The notes under the pieces: generated by a model
The model's input: only the letters and a program-made list of their open reading frames with translations
Database searches by the model: none
Told to the model about the DNA's origin: nothing
From: JBPOFY01 sp051252415
Lineage (GTDB): Bacteria; Verrucomicrobiota; Verrucomicrobiia; Opitutales; Coraliomargaritaceae
Length of the DNA stretch: 64,000 bases
NCBI GenBank assembly: GCA_051252415.1
Contig: JBPOGA010000007.1
Span: 62,001-126,000 of the forward strand
Direction: 5' to 3'
Translations under genes and position numbers: made by a program
Part shown: piece by piece, positions 26,884 to 36,147 of the stretch
Position numbering within the stretch: position 1 is the stretch's first letter
Layout of the letters: every line of letters begins with the position of its first letter

Positions 26884-27890
26884 ACAAAGTAGGCATCCTC
26901 GGAGCGACTGGTGCAGTCGGTCAAGAAATCATTCGTCTCCTCCACGAGCGTGAGTTTCCTTTTTCGGAACTCAAATTACTCGCATCTGCGCGTTCTGCAG
27001 GGAAGACACAGTCTTATGGTGACTCCACCTGGACGATCGAAGAAGCAACAAATGACAGCTTCGACGATTTGGACATCTGTATTTTCAGCGCAGGAGGTGA
27101 TCAATCAATCAAGTTTGCCCATGAAGCGGCAAAACGTGGCTGTATTGTCGTGGATAACAGCTCTGCGTTCCGCATGGATCCAGATGTGCCACTCGTCGTG
27201 CCCGAGATCAATCCAGAGGCAGTGGACAACCACAAGGGTATTCTCGCGAATCCAAACTGCTCGACTGCAATTACACTTATGGGGCTGTATCCATTGCACA
27301 AAGCATTTGGCCTAAAGTCATTCATTGCATCCACATACCAAGCTGTTTCTGGCAGCGGTGCGTGGGGTATTGTCGAACTCGAGCAACAAGCTAGGGCTTG
27401 GGCGAACGGCGACGAAATGAAGAAGGATGTGTATCCACACCAAATCGCGTTCAATTTGATCCCGCACGTCGATAAGTTTCTCGAAGATGGCTATACCAAG
27501 GAAGAAATGAAGATGCTCAACGAAGGTCGTAAGATTATGAGCCTCGATTCTCTTCGCGTCACTTGCACTTGTGTGCGTGTGCCCGTCTTTCGCGCGCACT
27601 CAATTTCTATCAGTGCTGAATTTGAAAAGCCAGTGACTGTCGAAGCGGCGCGTGCAGCAATTAAGGCATTCGAGGGCTCTGAGCTCGTTGATAATCCTGA
27701 GAAAGCCGAATACCCAATGCCACTTGATTACTCCGAGAGAGTGCCTTGTGGAGTTGGGCGTATTCGCAAGGACTGCGTGTTTGAGAACGGTCTCGCTCTT
27801 TGGGTGACTGGCGACCAACTCTGGAAGGGCGCAGCGCTCAATGCGATTCAGATCGCAGAAGTGCTACACCAACGCGGTAAGCTCGGGTAA
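26877..27890 (+). CDS. asd: Aspartate-semialdehyde dehydrogenase
   Basis: A 337-residue NADP-dependent enzyme of the lysine/threonine/methionine and diaminopimelate pathway: it reduces beta-aspartyl phosphate to aspartate semialdehyde. The N-terminal Rossmann motif GILGATGAVGQE is at residues 7-18, the catalytic C128 sits in NPNCST, and FRMDPDVPLVVPE is the family substrate loop. GSGAWGIVELEQQ and CVRVPVFRAHS are also conserved. The start ATG lies inside the first codons of the divergent YkuD-like gene. Because DAP builds the peptidoglycan stem peptide, pairing with a YkuD-type enzyme is of interest. Confidence 0.95.
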   Translation: MAYKVGILGATGAVGQEIIRLLHEREFPFSELKLLASARSAGKTQSYGDSTWTIEEATNDSFDDLDICIFSAGGDQSIKFAHEAAKRGCIVVDNSSAFRMDPDVPLVVPEINPEAVDNHKGILANPNCSTAITLMGLYPLHKAFGLKSFIASTYQAVSGSGAWGIVELEQQARAWANGDEMKKDVYPHQIAFNLIPHVDKFLEDGYTKEEMKMLNEGRKIMSLDSLRVTCTCVRVPVFRAHSISISAEFEKPVTVEAARAAIKAFEGSELVDNPEKAEYPMPLDYSERVPCGVGRIRKDCVFENGLALWVTGDQLWKGAALNAIQIAEVLHQRGKLG

Positions 27891-28316
27891 GATAGTTAGC
27901 GGACAGAGCACACGCCGTGATTACGGGTTCTTCGAGGACTTCAGACATGGCTCGTTTCGGCATCCAGTTGGAGTAGGCGAGTTAGCCGAAATTGTTTCAC
28001 AATTCCGCTACAGCAAAGTGCCCCGAGTGTATTATTCACGCACGTAGACGTCGGGCGGCAGCAGCTGTTTTTGGAGGGACGCGTTTCACGCGTCCGCTTG
28101 GTTTTTATTGCTTGTGGCGTCCACGCTTGCGCGGGCTTTCGTTTGAGCGATTTCTGGGTAATTATCCCTAGCTATCTCAGATAGCAAATACGAATGCTCT
28201 GGGCGCGAGCAAGCTCGCACGCCACTTTTTACGACAATAATTTGAGCGAGACTACGATCCCAAAAAAGGTGCTTACACGTAATTCCCTGAGAAACTATAC
28301 AAATCGAGTATTGATG
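27891..28316. other. Intergenic region with short palindromes
   Basis: A 426-bp stretch without a convincing gene. It contains three short perfect hairpins: GGACGCG-TTTCA-CGCGTCC (28077-28095), GCTATCT-C-AGATAGC (28171-28185) and GCGAG-CAAG-CTCGC (28205-28218). They look like REP-type intergenic palindromes. Frames open across it are shadows. Confidence 0.55.
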
Positions 28317-28730
28317 CTACGCTTCCCACGCAGGTGGGATCTCGATCGGCTTACGCTTTCCTTTGTGTCGTATCCAATTCACTGTTTTCTGCACGTGATG
28401 CATGCGGATGAAGCGAACTTGGAGGCGACGCTTCGCCGGAAAGTCAATGAGGCTCAGGCCAATCAAGAGGGATAAGACACCTTGACCAGGTAAGACTAGC
28501 ATGAGTATGCCAGAAAAGATGAAGAGGGCGCCTGCAATGTTTTTCGCGGCGCGCAGACACAAGCGAGTCAAACTCAGTTTCCCAATATTCTGATGTCGCC
28601 TTGTGAAAAAATCTACTGGCAACTCGAGAATGATGACTGGCACTAAGATAAGTGAGCCGACAAAGAGTAAGAGACTCAGCAAACCCAGCAGGGCGAACCA
28701 GTAGTCATATGCCTCAAACCATTCTAGCAC
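28317..28730 (-). CDS. Small integral membrane protein (PGPGW-like)
   Basis: A 137-residue membrane protein with about three to four hydrophobic segments: ALLGLLSLLLFVGSLILVPV near the N-terminus, a long IAGALFIFSGILMLVLPG segment, and GQGVLSLLIGLSLIDFP, which resembles the PGPGW motif of small bacterial membrane proteins. The tail is basic and cytoplasmic (KRKPIEIPPAWEA). A GTG start at 28730 lies four bases after the malQ stop, so it is probably translated from the malQ mRNA. Function unknown. Confidence 0.65.
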   Translation of the reverse strand: MLEWFEAYDYWFALLGLLSLLLFVGSLILVPVIILELPVDFFTRRHQNIGKLSLTRLCLRAAKNIAGALFIFSGILMLVLPGQGVLSLLIGLSLIDFPAKRRLQVRFIRMHHVQKTVNWIRHKGKRKPIEIPPAWEA

Positions 28731-28734
28731 TGTA

Positions 28735-30267
28735 TTAGCGACCGTAGAGATAGAGCTGTTCGCGCAAATATTCAGCGCTGTTGACCTCTAGTTCATCGAG
28801 TTGAGGTTCCAAATAGCGCCATTGCCAATTACCGACCGGAGCACCAGGAGTGTTCATACGCGCTTCGCTACCCAAGCTCATTAAGTCTTGTATGGGGACA
28901 ATTGCCAATTGTGCACTGGATTGAATAGCCGCACGAATCAGGTCCCATGAAATCGTTTCACCGTTCACGCCGAGATAGCGTCGGATATGGTCTTGGGTAT
29001 CTTCGTCTAGCTCACTATACCAACCCAGCGTCGTATCATTATCATGTGTGCCAGAATAAACTACGCAGTTGCGACTGTAGTTGTGTGGCAAATACGCATT
29101 ATCGGAATCGCCACCAAATGCGAAGTGTAAGACGGCCATACCTGGCAAGCCTGTTGCATGGCGCAGGGCGTCGACTTCGTCAGTGATCACGCCGAGATCT
29201 TCAGCGATCAGCTTCGCATCGGGGCAGGCTTTCTTGATCGCTTTAAATAGATCAAGCCCTGGGCATTTAATCCATTTCCCCTTACGTGCAGTGGTTTCGT
29301 TGGCTGGAACTGACCAGTAAGACTCAAAGCCTCGGAAGTGATCGAGGCGCACAATGTCATAGAACTCTAAATTACTGCGGACACGTTCAATCCACCATGC
29401 GAAGCCTGTAGATACGTGTTTTTCCCAATCATAGAGTGGGTTGCCCCAAAGCTGCCCATCTGCAGAGAAATAGTCCGGTGGCACACCAGCGACTGCCTTG
29501 GGACTTCCATTTTTGTTGAGTTGGAAGAGTTCGGGATGGGCCCAGACGTCAGAACTATCTAGTGCGACAAAGATCGGCACATCGCCTAGGATCTCAACGC
29601 CCTTACTACAAGCATAGGAGCGGAGCTTCGATAATTGCGCGTAGAAAAGGTATTGGTAGAATATATGAGCAGATACAGCTTGTTGCACAGAATCACTGTG
29701 CGACTGTTTCGTGGCTGTTGTATGGTTACGATACGCTGCTGGCCATTCCAACCAGCAAGCACCGCCGAAATCTGCTTTAAGCGCCATAAATAGGGCGTAA
29801 TCATCCAACCAAGATGCCTGCGAGGATGCAAACTTGCTCAGACTGCCATAATCCTGGAAATGATCTGCACCAGAGACTTGAAAGCGTTCAAATGCTTTGG
29901 CTAATACGGGCCAGAATGCCTGATAGAGCGCGCCATAATCAACAGTGTCGTGTGGCAGCGCATGTAGGGCATCTAACTCATGTGCCTCAATGAGGCCATC
30001 AGCGACGAGAGGATCTAGGTCGAGAAAGTATGGATTTCCAGCAAAGGCTGAAAAGCATTGATAGGGAGAATCGCCGTAACCTGTAGGGCCTAATGGACAA
30101 ATTTGCCAAACTTGCAGCCCAGCATTGTTCATGAAATCAATGTAGCGATAAGCCCCAGTGCCCATGTTGCCGATGCCAGTATTCGAAGGTAAAGAACTGA
30201 AATGTAATAAGGCACCTGCAGTGCGGTCGTTGAGCCAGTTGTAAAGTGGTTGATTTGCTTTGGGCAT
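28735..30267 (-). CDS. malQ: 4-alpha-glucanotransferase (amylomaltase)
   Basis: A 510-residue glycoside hydrolase family 77 enzyme. The nucleophile motif is VRLDHFRGFESYW, the acid/base is in LIAEDLGVIT, and the transition-state aspartate is in GTHDNDTTLGWY. N-terminal SSLPSNTGIGNMG is typical of the bacterial type. It transfers alpha-1,4-glucan segments between acceptors in glycogen or maltodextrin metabolism in the cytoplasm. The upstream gap (30268-30423) holds an imperfect hairpin around TAGGTT...AACCTA but no clear promoter. The membrane protein gene follows after four bases. Confidence 0.96.
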   Translation of the reverse strand: MPKANQPLYNWLNDRTAGALLHFSSLPSNTGIGNMGTGAYRYIDFMNNAGLQVWQICPLGPTGYGDSPYQCFSAFAGNPYFLDLDPLVADGLIEAHELDALHALPHDTVDYGALYQAFWPVLAKAFERFQVSGADHFQDYGSLSKFASSQASWLDDYALFMALKADFGGACWLEWPAAYRNHTTATKQSHSDSVQQAVSAHIFYQYLFYAQLSKLRSYACSKGVEILGDVPIFVALDSSDVWAHPELFQLNKNGSPKAVAGVPPDYFSADGQLWGNPLYDWEKHVSTGFAWWIERVRSNLEFYDIVRLDHFRGFESYWSVPANETTARKGKWIKCPGLDLFKAIKKACPDAKLIAEDLGVITDEVDALRHATGLPGMAVLHFAFGGDSDNAYLPHNYSRNCVVYSGTHDNDTTLGWYSELDEDTQDHIRRYLGVNGETISWDLIRAAIQSSAQLAIVPIQDLMSLGSEARMNTPGAPVGNWQWRYLEPQLDELEVNSAEYLREQLYLYGR

Positions 30268-30423
30268 GATTTCTATGTATTCAAAAAATTTCTCTTAAAA
30301 AGGTCACGTTTAAGCTGCGCTATAATACCTTAGGGTAGTTGGCCTTAAAAACTAGAATTAGACATAATATATATTGTGCGTATTACTTAGGTTTTTTTGT
30401 TAATGTAGTAACCTAGGTTAAAA

Positions 30424-31632
30424 TCACTCGGCAACTCCCCAGCGTTTAGTAAACGGATAATAGATAAATATAGCTCTACCGATAACAGCTTTCTCTGGAA
30501 CGAAGCCCCAGTAGCGACTGTCGGCACTGTTTGCGGAATTATCACCAAGAGCCACGAAGTGGTCCTCAGGGATATTCATTTCTCTACCGACAGACAGTAA
30601 ACCATGATTCACGTATCCTGAATATTCGCCTTCCTGTGCTGCATTACGCCCATAGGCCTCAACCTCATCGCGTGGCTGACCATCTACGAGCAGCGTGGAG
30701 TCTTTAATCTCTAGAGTTTCGCCCTCAACACCACCAATACGCTTAATGTAATATTTTGGCGTATAATCGCCTGTAGCATCGCCGACAGCCTTCAAGATGG
30801 GATCTGTCCTGAATACAAATGGATCACCGGCCTTAGGCTTGATGAAATGATAACTGAGACGATCCACAAATAAGGCATCCCCAAGCAGGACATCGAACTT
30901 CAAGATTTCCTCTCCAGCCACGACATTATCTGCGATTTTCAATCCAACGATGTTCTGACTGCCAGGAGCTGTGACTGGTTCGAATCGATCAATATCAAAC
31001 TTTTCCTTTAGCAAGGACATTAGGTCGAACTCCTTTGGCACGTTCAATTCATGGACAATTCCACCGATTGAAAATAGATATTGATCAGCGGTTAGTGGCC
31101 CAAGTGTTCGAACTCGAGACTTCACAGCAGGTTGATTTGAATTTGGGTTATTTACAAATAATAGGGTTAAGTCGCCACTTGCGTTGGCTGTCAGCGTGCG
31201 ATGCCGAGCACCAAAGGTCGCGAGTCGCAGCCATTTCTTGACCGCGCTTGGTGATTCTTCGCCCTTTTCGTATACCGAAGAAGTCATTCCATTGTATGTA
31301 GGATACATGGAATTTGTTGGAATGATGAATGGCTGAAAAAAGAAAGTCCGCACACCAATGACCAAAATGGCAGCGACTAAAGCAACCTCGATATTATCAT
31401 TCAAGAACCCCTTTGGATACATCTTGCCGCCTATCTTACCAAGCACGCCATGCAGTCTTTTATTCGCAGATTTGAGTTTAGCGTCCTCACCAGATTTGTA
31501 TAAAGTCTCGACTTCCTCAACGGCTTTATCGAATTCCTGTAGGCGCACTTCTGACGTCACATCACGTCGGTAATGGTAAATCTTGGCCGCGGACTGTAGT
31601 AGTTCTTTGGCTTCTTTCTGTAATTTGCTCAT
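30424..31632 (-). CDS. lepB: Signal peptidase I
   Basis: A 402-residue S26A peptidase that removes signal peptides from exported proteins at the inner membrane. The nucleophile S108 lies in IPTNSMYPT and the general-base K297 in YYIKRIGG; FVALGDNSANSADSRYWG is the conserved box E. The N-terminal anchor covers residues about 83-100. It is longer than E. coli LepB (324) owing to a helical N-terminal extension (1-80) and an insertion between boxes B and C. It lies 54 bases downstream of lepA, the same lepA-lepB order as in E. coli. Confidence 0.93.
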   Translation of the reverse strand: MSKLQKEAKELLQSAAKIYHYRRDVTSEVRLQEFDKAVEEVETLYKSGEDAKLKSANKRLHGVLGKIGGKMYPKGFLNDNIEVALVAAILVIGVRTFFFQPFIIPTNSMYPTYNGMTSSVYEKGEESPSAVKKWLRLATFGARHRTLTANASGDLTLLFVNNPNSNQPAVKSRVRTLGPLTADQYLFSIGGIVHELNVPKEFDLMSLLKEKFDIDRFEPVTAPGSQNIVGLKIADNVVAGEEILKFDVLLGDALFVDRLSYHFIKPKAGDPFVFRTDPILKAVGDATGDYTPKYYIKRIGGVEGETLEIKDSTLLVDGQPRDEVEAYGRNAAQEGEYSGYVNHGLLSVGREMNIPEDHFVALGDNSANSADSRYWGFVPEKAVIGRAIFIYYPFTKRWGVAE

Positions 31633-31686
31633 AGGAATAATTAGCTAATCAGTAATGAATAATCTCAGGACGTTCCCTGTGAATCA

Positions 31687-33495
31687 TTAACCGCCATCAG
31701 ATGTTTTCAGGATCTTGATGAAGGCGTCCTGTGGAATCGAAACACTACCAATGTTTTTCATGCGCTTCTTACCCTCTTTCTGCTTTTCGAGAAGTTTACG
31801 TTTCCGGGAAATATCACCACCGTAACACTTTGCAGTCACGTCTTTGCGGTATGCGCTGATTGTTTCACGCGCAACAATGTTGGATCCCACGCCCGCTTGA
31901 ATCGCGATTTTAAACATCTGCTTCGGTAGGATTTCTTTAAGGCGTTTGCAGAGCGCACGTCCCCTGCCCTCAGCTTTGTCGATATGGACAATGGATGAGA
32001 ATGCATCGACCGCCTCGCTGTTTACGCGGATGTCTAGGCGGCAAAGTTTGGCCTTTTCATAGCCAGCCATTTCGTAATCCATCGAGCCATAACCATGCGT
32101 AATGCTTTTGAGGCGGTCATTGAAGTCGACGAGGATTTCATTAAGAGGTAGGCGGCATTGAAGCATCACGCGTTGCCCATCGATGGTTTCTGTGTGTTCA
32201 CAAATACCACGTTTTTCGGAAACAAGCGCAAGCACATCGCCGATCGATTCACTCGGGATGTGGATCGAAGCAACAATCATCGGTTCTTCGATAAACTCAA
32301 TTTCTGCAGGGTCTGGAAGATATACAGGATTGTGCACTTCGACGACTTCTCCGTCTGTCTTTGTAACATTGTATACAACACTTGGATACGTAGAAATCAC
32401 ATCGAGATCATACTCACGGCGAATGCGCTCTTGGATGATTTCCATGTGCAGGAGTCCTAGGAATCCGCAGCGAAAGCCGAATCCTAGTGCGACCGAATTT
32501 TCGGATTGATAGACGAATGCAGCATCATTCAAACGCAGCTTGCCCATACTCGCCTTGAGCTTGTTGTAGTCGCTCGTGTCGATTGGATAAATACCACTGA
32601 AGACCATCGGACTAACTTCCTTGTAGCCAGGGAGCATCTCTTTAGTTGGAGTAGCACTGTGGGTGATCGTATCACCAAGCTTTAAGTCAGAAACGTCGCG
32701 AAGGTTCGTCACAATGTAACCAACATCACCAGCCTTCAAAGAATCTTGCTTTGTCATCGCTGGCGAAAACTTACCGACTTCTTTAACCTGCATCTTACAT
32801 TCATCACTCATAGTGATGATCTGGTCATTCATTTTCACTTCACCAGAGAATACACGCACGTAGCAGATGACACCCTTGTAGGCGTCGTAAATGCAGTCAA
32901 AAATCAACACGCGTAGGCCCTCGACATCAGCCCAACGTGGCTTTGGCACTCGCTTCACGGCAGCCTCAAGTAAATCTTCGATACCGATGCCCGTTTTACC
33001 ACTCGTCATGATGGCTTCGTCTGCAGGAATCGCGAGCACATCTTCGAGTTGCACCATGATTGCAGGCACATCAGCGCTTGGTAGATCGACTTTATTGATG
33101 ACTGGGATGATCTCCAAGCCCTGCTCCAACGCTAGGTGCGCGTTGGCAACAGTCTGAGCTTCAATGCCTTGCGCAGCATCAATTAGCAGCATCGCGCCTT
33201 CACAAGCGGCCAAACTACGAGAGACTTCATAGGAGAAGTCCACGTGTCCTGGTGTATCGATCAAATTAAATGCATAGTCCTGACCATCCTTAGCCTTGTA
33301 GACCATGGAAACTGGGTGACTTTTAATCGTAATCCCCCGCTCTCGCTCCAAATCCATAGAATCAAGCAATTGCGCCTTCATGTCGCGCATCTCAACGGTG
33401 CGTGTCAGTTCAAGGATACGGTCGGACAGCGTAGTTTTGCCGTGGTCGACGTGAGCAATGATGCAGAAGTTGCGAGTGTGGTTTAAGTCAGTCAT
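31687..33495 (-). CDS. lepA: Elongation factor 4 (back-translocating GTPase LepA)
   Basis: A 602-residue translational GTPase; normal length is near 600. G1 is AHVDHGKTT, G3 is DTPGH, G4 is NKVDLP, and the LepA-specific C-terminal domain reads ICYVRVFSGEV and GYGSMDYEM. EF4 binds stalled or misaligned ribosomes and resets or matures them. There is no SD before the ATG at 33495. It is the upstream gene of the lepA-lepB pair; the upstream intergenic sequence contains a MITE-like copy. Confidence 0.97.
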   Translation of the reverse strand: MTDLNHTRNFCIIAHVDHGKTTLSDRILELTRTVEMRDMKAQLLDSMDLERERGITIKSHPVSMVYKAKDGQDYAFNLIDTPGHVDFSYEVSRSLAACEGAMLLIDAAQGIEAQTVANAHLALEQGLEIIPVINKVDLPSADVPAIMVQLEDVLAIPADEAIMTSGKTGIGIEDLLEAAVKRVPKPRWADVEGLRVLIFDCIYDAYKGVICYVRVFSGEVKMNDQIITMSDECKMQVKEVGKFSPAMTKQDSLKAGDVGYIVTNLRDVSDLKLGDTITHSATPTKEMLPGYKEVSPMVFSGIYPIDTSDYNKLKASMGKLRLNDAAFVYQSENSVALGFGFRCGFLGLLHMEIIQERIRREYDLDVISTYPSVVYNVTKTDGEVVEVHNPVYLPDPAEIEFIEEPMIVASIHIPSESIGDVLALVSEKRGICEHTETIDGQRVMLQCRLPLNEILVDFNDRLKSITHGYGSMDYEMAGYEKAKLCRLDIRVNSEAVDAFSSIVHIDKAEGRGRALCKRLKEILPKQMFKIAIQAGVGSNIVARETISAYRKDVTAKCYGGDISRKRKLLEKQKEGKKRMKNIGSVSIPQDAFIKILKTSDGG

Positions 33496-33570
33496 TTGGT
33501 AGCGGAAAGCGCGTAAAGATCACGTTCAAATGGGAAAGTTCAACCTTGTAATGTAACAAAGGCCGATGAT

Positions 33571-33763
33571 GGGTGCAATTATAAGAACGGGGTAACATGG
33601 AGACGGGAGCACGAACCTCCGCAGTGGCCAGCGTAGCTCGCAGATCGTAGATGGGTGTTCGCATATAATATGAGTCGCGCCACCAACTCGGGTGTCGGCA
33701 CGGAGACCGACGCTCCCAAATCAGGGAACTTATTCATTTCACCCAGCACTTGAAATTGTATGG
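33571..33763. mobile_element. MITE-like element, family A (inverted copy)
   Basis: A 193-bp copy of the family seen at 9043-9228, in the opposite orientation. The left end GGGTGCAATTATAAG (33571-33585) has one mismatch to the other copy; the right end (33749-33763) is more degenerate. The interior, including GATTTGGGAGCG on the complementary strand, aligns with the first copy. It fills the gap between fabD and lepA. Confidence 0.7.
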
Positions 33764-33794
33764 CGCCGCTAAAGCCAACCCGACTTCGTTCACA

Positions 33795-34700
33795 TTATTC
33801 TGGGATTTCTTCAAACTCAGACATTGGTGCCACATTCAATTCACGGTCAATACGCTTTGCAAAACCAGTGAGCACCTTGCCAGGGCCGCACTCGTAGAAC
33901 TGCTCGATGCCGTTTTCAGCAGCCATATTACGAAGATTGTCTTCGAATCGAACTGAAGAAACGATTTGGCTGACCAATGAGTCCTTAATTTCTTGAGGAT
34001 CTCTGACTTGCTTGCCTGTAACATTGGTGTAGACCACCACCTCAGGCGCCTTGAAATCAAAGTCTTTGATAAACTCAGCAAAGGCATCGCGGGCAGAAAT
34101 CATCAACTTACTATGATAAGCGCCGGCTACGTTGAGCGGTTTGCAAAGTTTGAAGCGCCCTTTCGATGCGGCGACAGCTTCGAGCACCTTCTCGTTATCA
34201 CCAGAAATTACGATCTGTCCCGGGCAATTCAAGTTGGCGACTTCGATACCAAACTCGTCACAAAAAGCCTGCACCTCTTCTGCAGTGCCGCCGATCACCG
34301 CAGCCATGCCTCCTTTGGTTGCATCGCAAGCTTCCTGCATGAGGCGACCACGTTCAGCGACGAGTCGAAGCCCTGTAGCAAAATCGTAAACGCCCGCTGC
34401 TGCCAGTGCTGTCAATTCACCGAGACTAAGGCCACAAGCCGATTTGTAATCCCCTAGTTTGCCATTTGCTTTTAAAATACTGTATATCGCGTAGCCCTGC
34501 ACATAGAGCGCTGGTTGACAGACTTTGGTTTCTGTCAGTGCTTCATCCGGCCCCTCAAAGCAAAGCGTTTTTAGGTCCCATCCGAGCACCTCATTTGCTT
34601 CATCGTAGAGCGCCTTTGCGATCTCAGAGTTTTCGTAGAGTGATTTGCCCATGCCGACGCTTTGCGCGCCTTGCCCTGAAAATAGAAGTCCTGTTGCCAT
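33795..34700 (-). CDS. fabD: Malonyl-CoA:ACP transacylase
   Basis: A 301-residue alpha/beta-hydrolase-like acyltransferase of fatty-acid synthesis. The N-terminal SGQGAQ is at residues 8-13, the nucleophile S92 in GLSLGE, and the catalytic His in VAGAYHSKLM. GGMAAVIGG and YECGPGKVLTG are also typical. It moves malonyl groups from CoA to the acyl carrier protein. It is not in a fab operon here; the neighbours are a lipoprotein gene and a MITE-like repeat. Length and motifs leave little doubt. Confidence 0.95.
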   Translation of the reverse strand: MATGLLFSGQGAQSVGMGKSLYENSEIAKALYDEANEVLGWDLKTLCFEGPDEALTETKVCQPALYVQGYAIYSILKANGKLGDYKSACGLSLGELTALAAAGVYDFATGLRLVAERGRLMQEACDATKGGMAAVIGGTAEEVQAFCDEFGIEVANLNCPGQIVISGDNEKVLEAVAASKGRFKLCKPLNVAGAYHSKLMISARDAFAEFIKDFDFKAPEVVVYTNVTGKQVRDPQEIKDSLVSQIVSSVRFEDNLRNMAAENGIEQFYECGPGKVLTGFAKRIDRELNVAPMSEFEEIPE

Positions 34701-34880
34701 AATGTATAAGTGTTAAGCGATAAATCGCGAATAATTGCGCTCGCTCGAAATAGAATCAATCAGAAACGCACGTATCCATTTTAGGTTTAGGTATGACGTA
34801 GGGGCTTTGCTAGTCGAAGCCCTTTTGAATATGAAGGTTCGATGCATGCTCGAAACAATTCAATCGGAAACGGGCTACAG

Positions 34881-35987
34881 TTAAAATGTCCTTTGAGGAA
34901 ATACAACAGAGCGGCGTGGCTGTATTGTTTCGGGCTCTGGTGCACTATCTGGAGTGTTCGACGTGGAGCTAGTTGCTGCTGAGCTGGGTTTACTTCCTTC
35001 TGGTAACAATTCAAAACGATAATCGGCATGCCCGCTTTCGGTTTCAACTAGTGAGCAAATTAGCAAGTAACTGGAGGCTTCGTCCGAGAGTGTTACTGAG
35101 CCGACGAGTTCCATGACCGAATCAATACTCGCTTCTCCGTCTATAGACGGCTTCCAAAGGTCCAATAATTTTGTGCCGCGATAGATTACGGCTCCGTCGG
35201 CTACTTCTGCGTGCGTAACACTGGACTTCAATTCATCGTCAGTGATGTAATATAAGGGTGTACCACTTGAAGAGATAACGGTCAGTGTAGTCGTGAATAG
35301 CTCGCTATCATCTGCCTCTGATTGCGTATAGCTTGGCTCTGTCGCTTGAACTTCCTTTTGAATGGGCTCTGGCATTAACTGTAGCTCTGGCTCATTAGGA
35401 GTCTGCGCTGGCTTTAGCACCGGCGTTAACTTGAACTCTGGTTCGCTAGGAATCTGTCTTAACTTCGGTTCCGGCATTAACTTAAACTCTGGCATTATCT
35501 GTAGCTCTGGCTCGCTAGGCGCCTGACTTGGCTTTATCTCCGGGATTTGTCTTAGTTCCGGTTCCGTTGCGACGATTTCATTTACACTTGGCTTTAGCTG
35601 TTCTTGTGGGGCCGGCTCAACCGCTTCTGGTTCCGCAATGTGGACATCGTCTATCTTGGCTACTACGCTGGTTTCATCGATAGCTGGTTTTGGTTCCGGT
35701 GTCAGTTCTGGCTCAGGCTCGACAGGGATCGGAGTTAACATTGGCTCTGATAACTCTTGGTCTTCGATATGTAGTTCAGGTGCTAATGCTTGCTCAATCA
35801 AAGTCCCTTGAGGTTTCACATCTTTTTTTGAGTGAGAGACTTGCAGGCGGGACTGTCTCCCCTTGGTAGCCGCTGGAGATTCTGCTATCGGTGTCGCTGG
35901 TGATTCGGATTGCACGGACTTTGACTGCGGCGCGCAGCCAGAAACAACCAGTAGGCAAAGCAGAAACAAATGAAGTTTAACGATCAT
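34881..35987 (-). CDS. Proline/glutamate-rich lipoprotein
   Basis: A 368-residue protein from the ATG at 35987, which directly precedes the lipoprotein signal LFLLCLLVVSGC (lipobox VSGC); an upstream frame to 36077 lacks this. The region of about residues 85-240 is a low-complexity Pro/Glu spacer with repeats of the type EPELQLMPE and PEFKLTP, like the extended linkers of TonB-type proteins. A globular C-terminal domain (LTVISSSGTPLYYITDD ... YLLICSLVETESG) follows and ends in a short disordered tail. It is predicted to be a membrane-anchored lipoprotein with a long reach. Function is not recognised. Confidence 0.62.
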   Translation of the reverse strand: MIVKLHLFLLCLLVVSGCAPQSKSVQSESPATPIAESPAATKGRQSRLQVSHSKKDVKPQGTLIEQALAPELHIEDQELSEPMLTPIPVEPEPELTPEPKPAIDETSVVAKIDDVHIAEPEAVEPAPQEQLKPSVNEIVATEPELRQIPEIKPSQAPSEPELQIMPEFKLMPEPKLRQIPSEPEFKLTPVLKPAQTPNEPELQLMPEPIQKEVQATEPSYTQSEADDSELFTTTLTVISSSGTPLYYITDDELKSSVTHAEVADGAVIYRGTKLLDLWKPSIDGEASIDSVMELVGSVTLSDEASSYLLICSLVETESGHADYRFELLPEGSKPSSAATSSTSNTPDSAPEPETIQPRRSVVFPQRTF

Positions 35988-36147
35988 ACAGCAAAAGTCA
36001 GATCGTGATTTGTAATTACTACTCAGGCAACCGCCAAGCCCGATAATCAATAAATTTCCCCCTGATCGATCACTCAAACCTAGAAGCTTAGACTTTCCTC
36101 TCTTTTTATTGGCTTTTCTTCGGCTTAGTCATAACTAATTAGCGTAT

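Noticed and set aside
28194..28475. A 93-codon plus-strand frame after asd
   Set aside because: It covers REP-like palindromes and then runs antisense through the small membrane protein gene, which is better supported.
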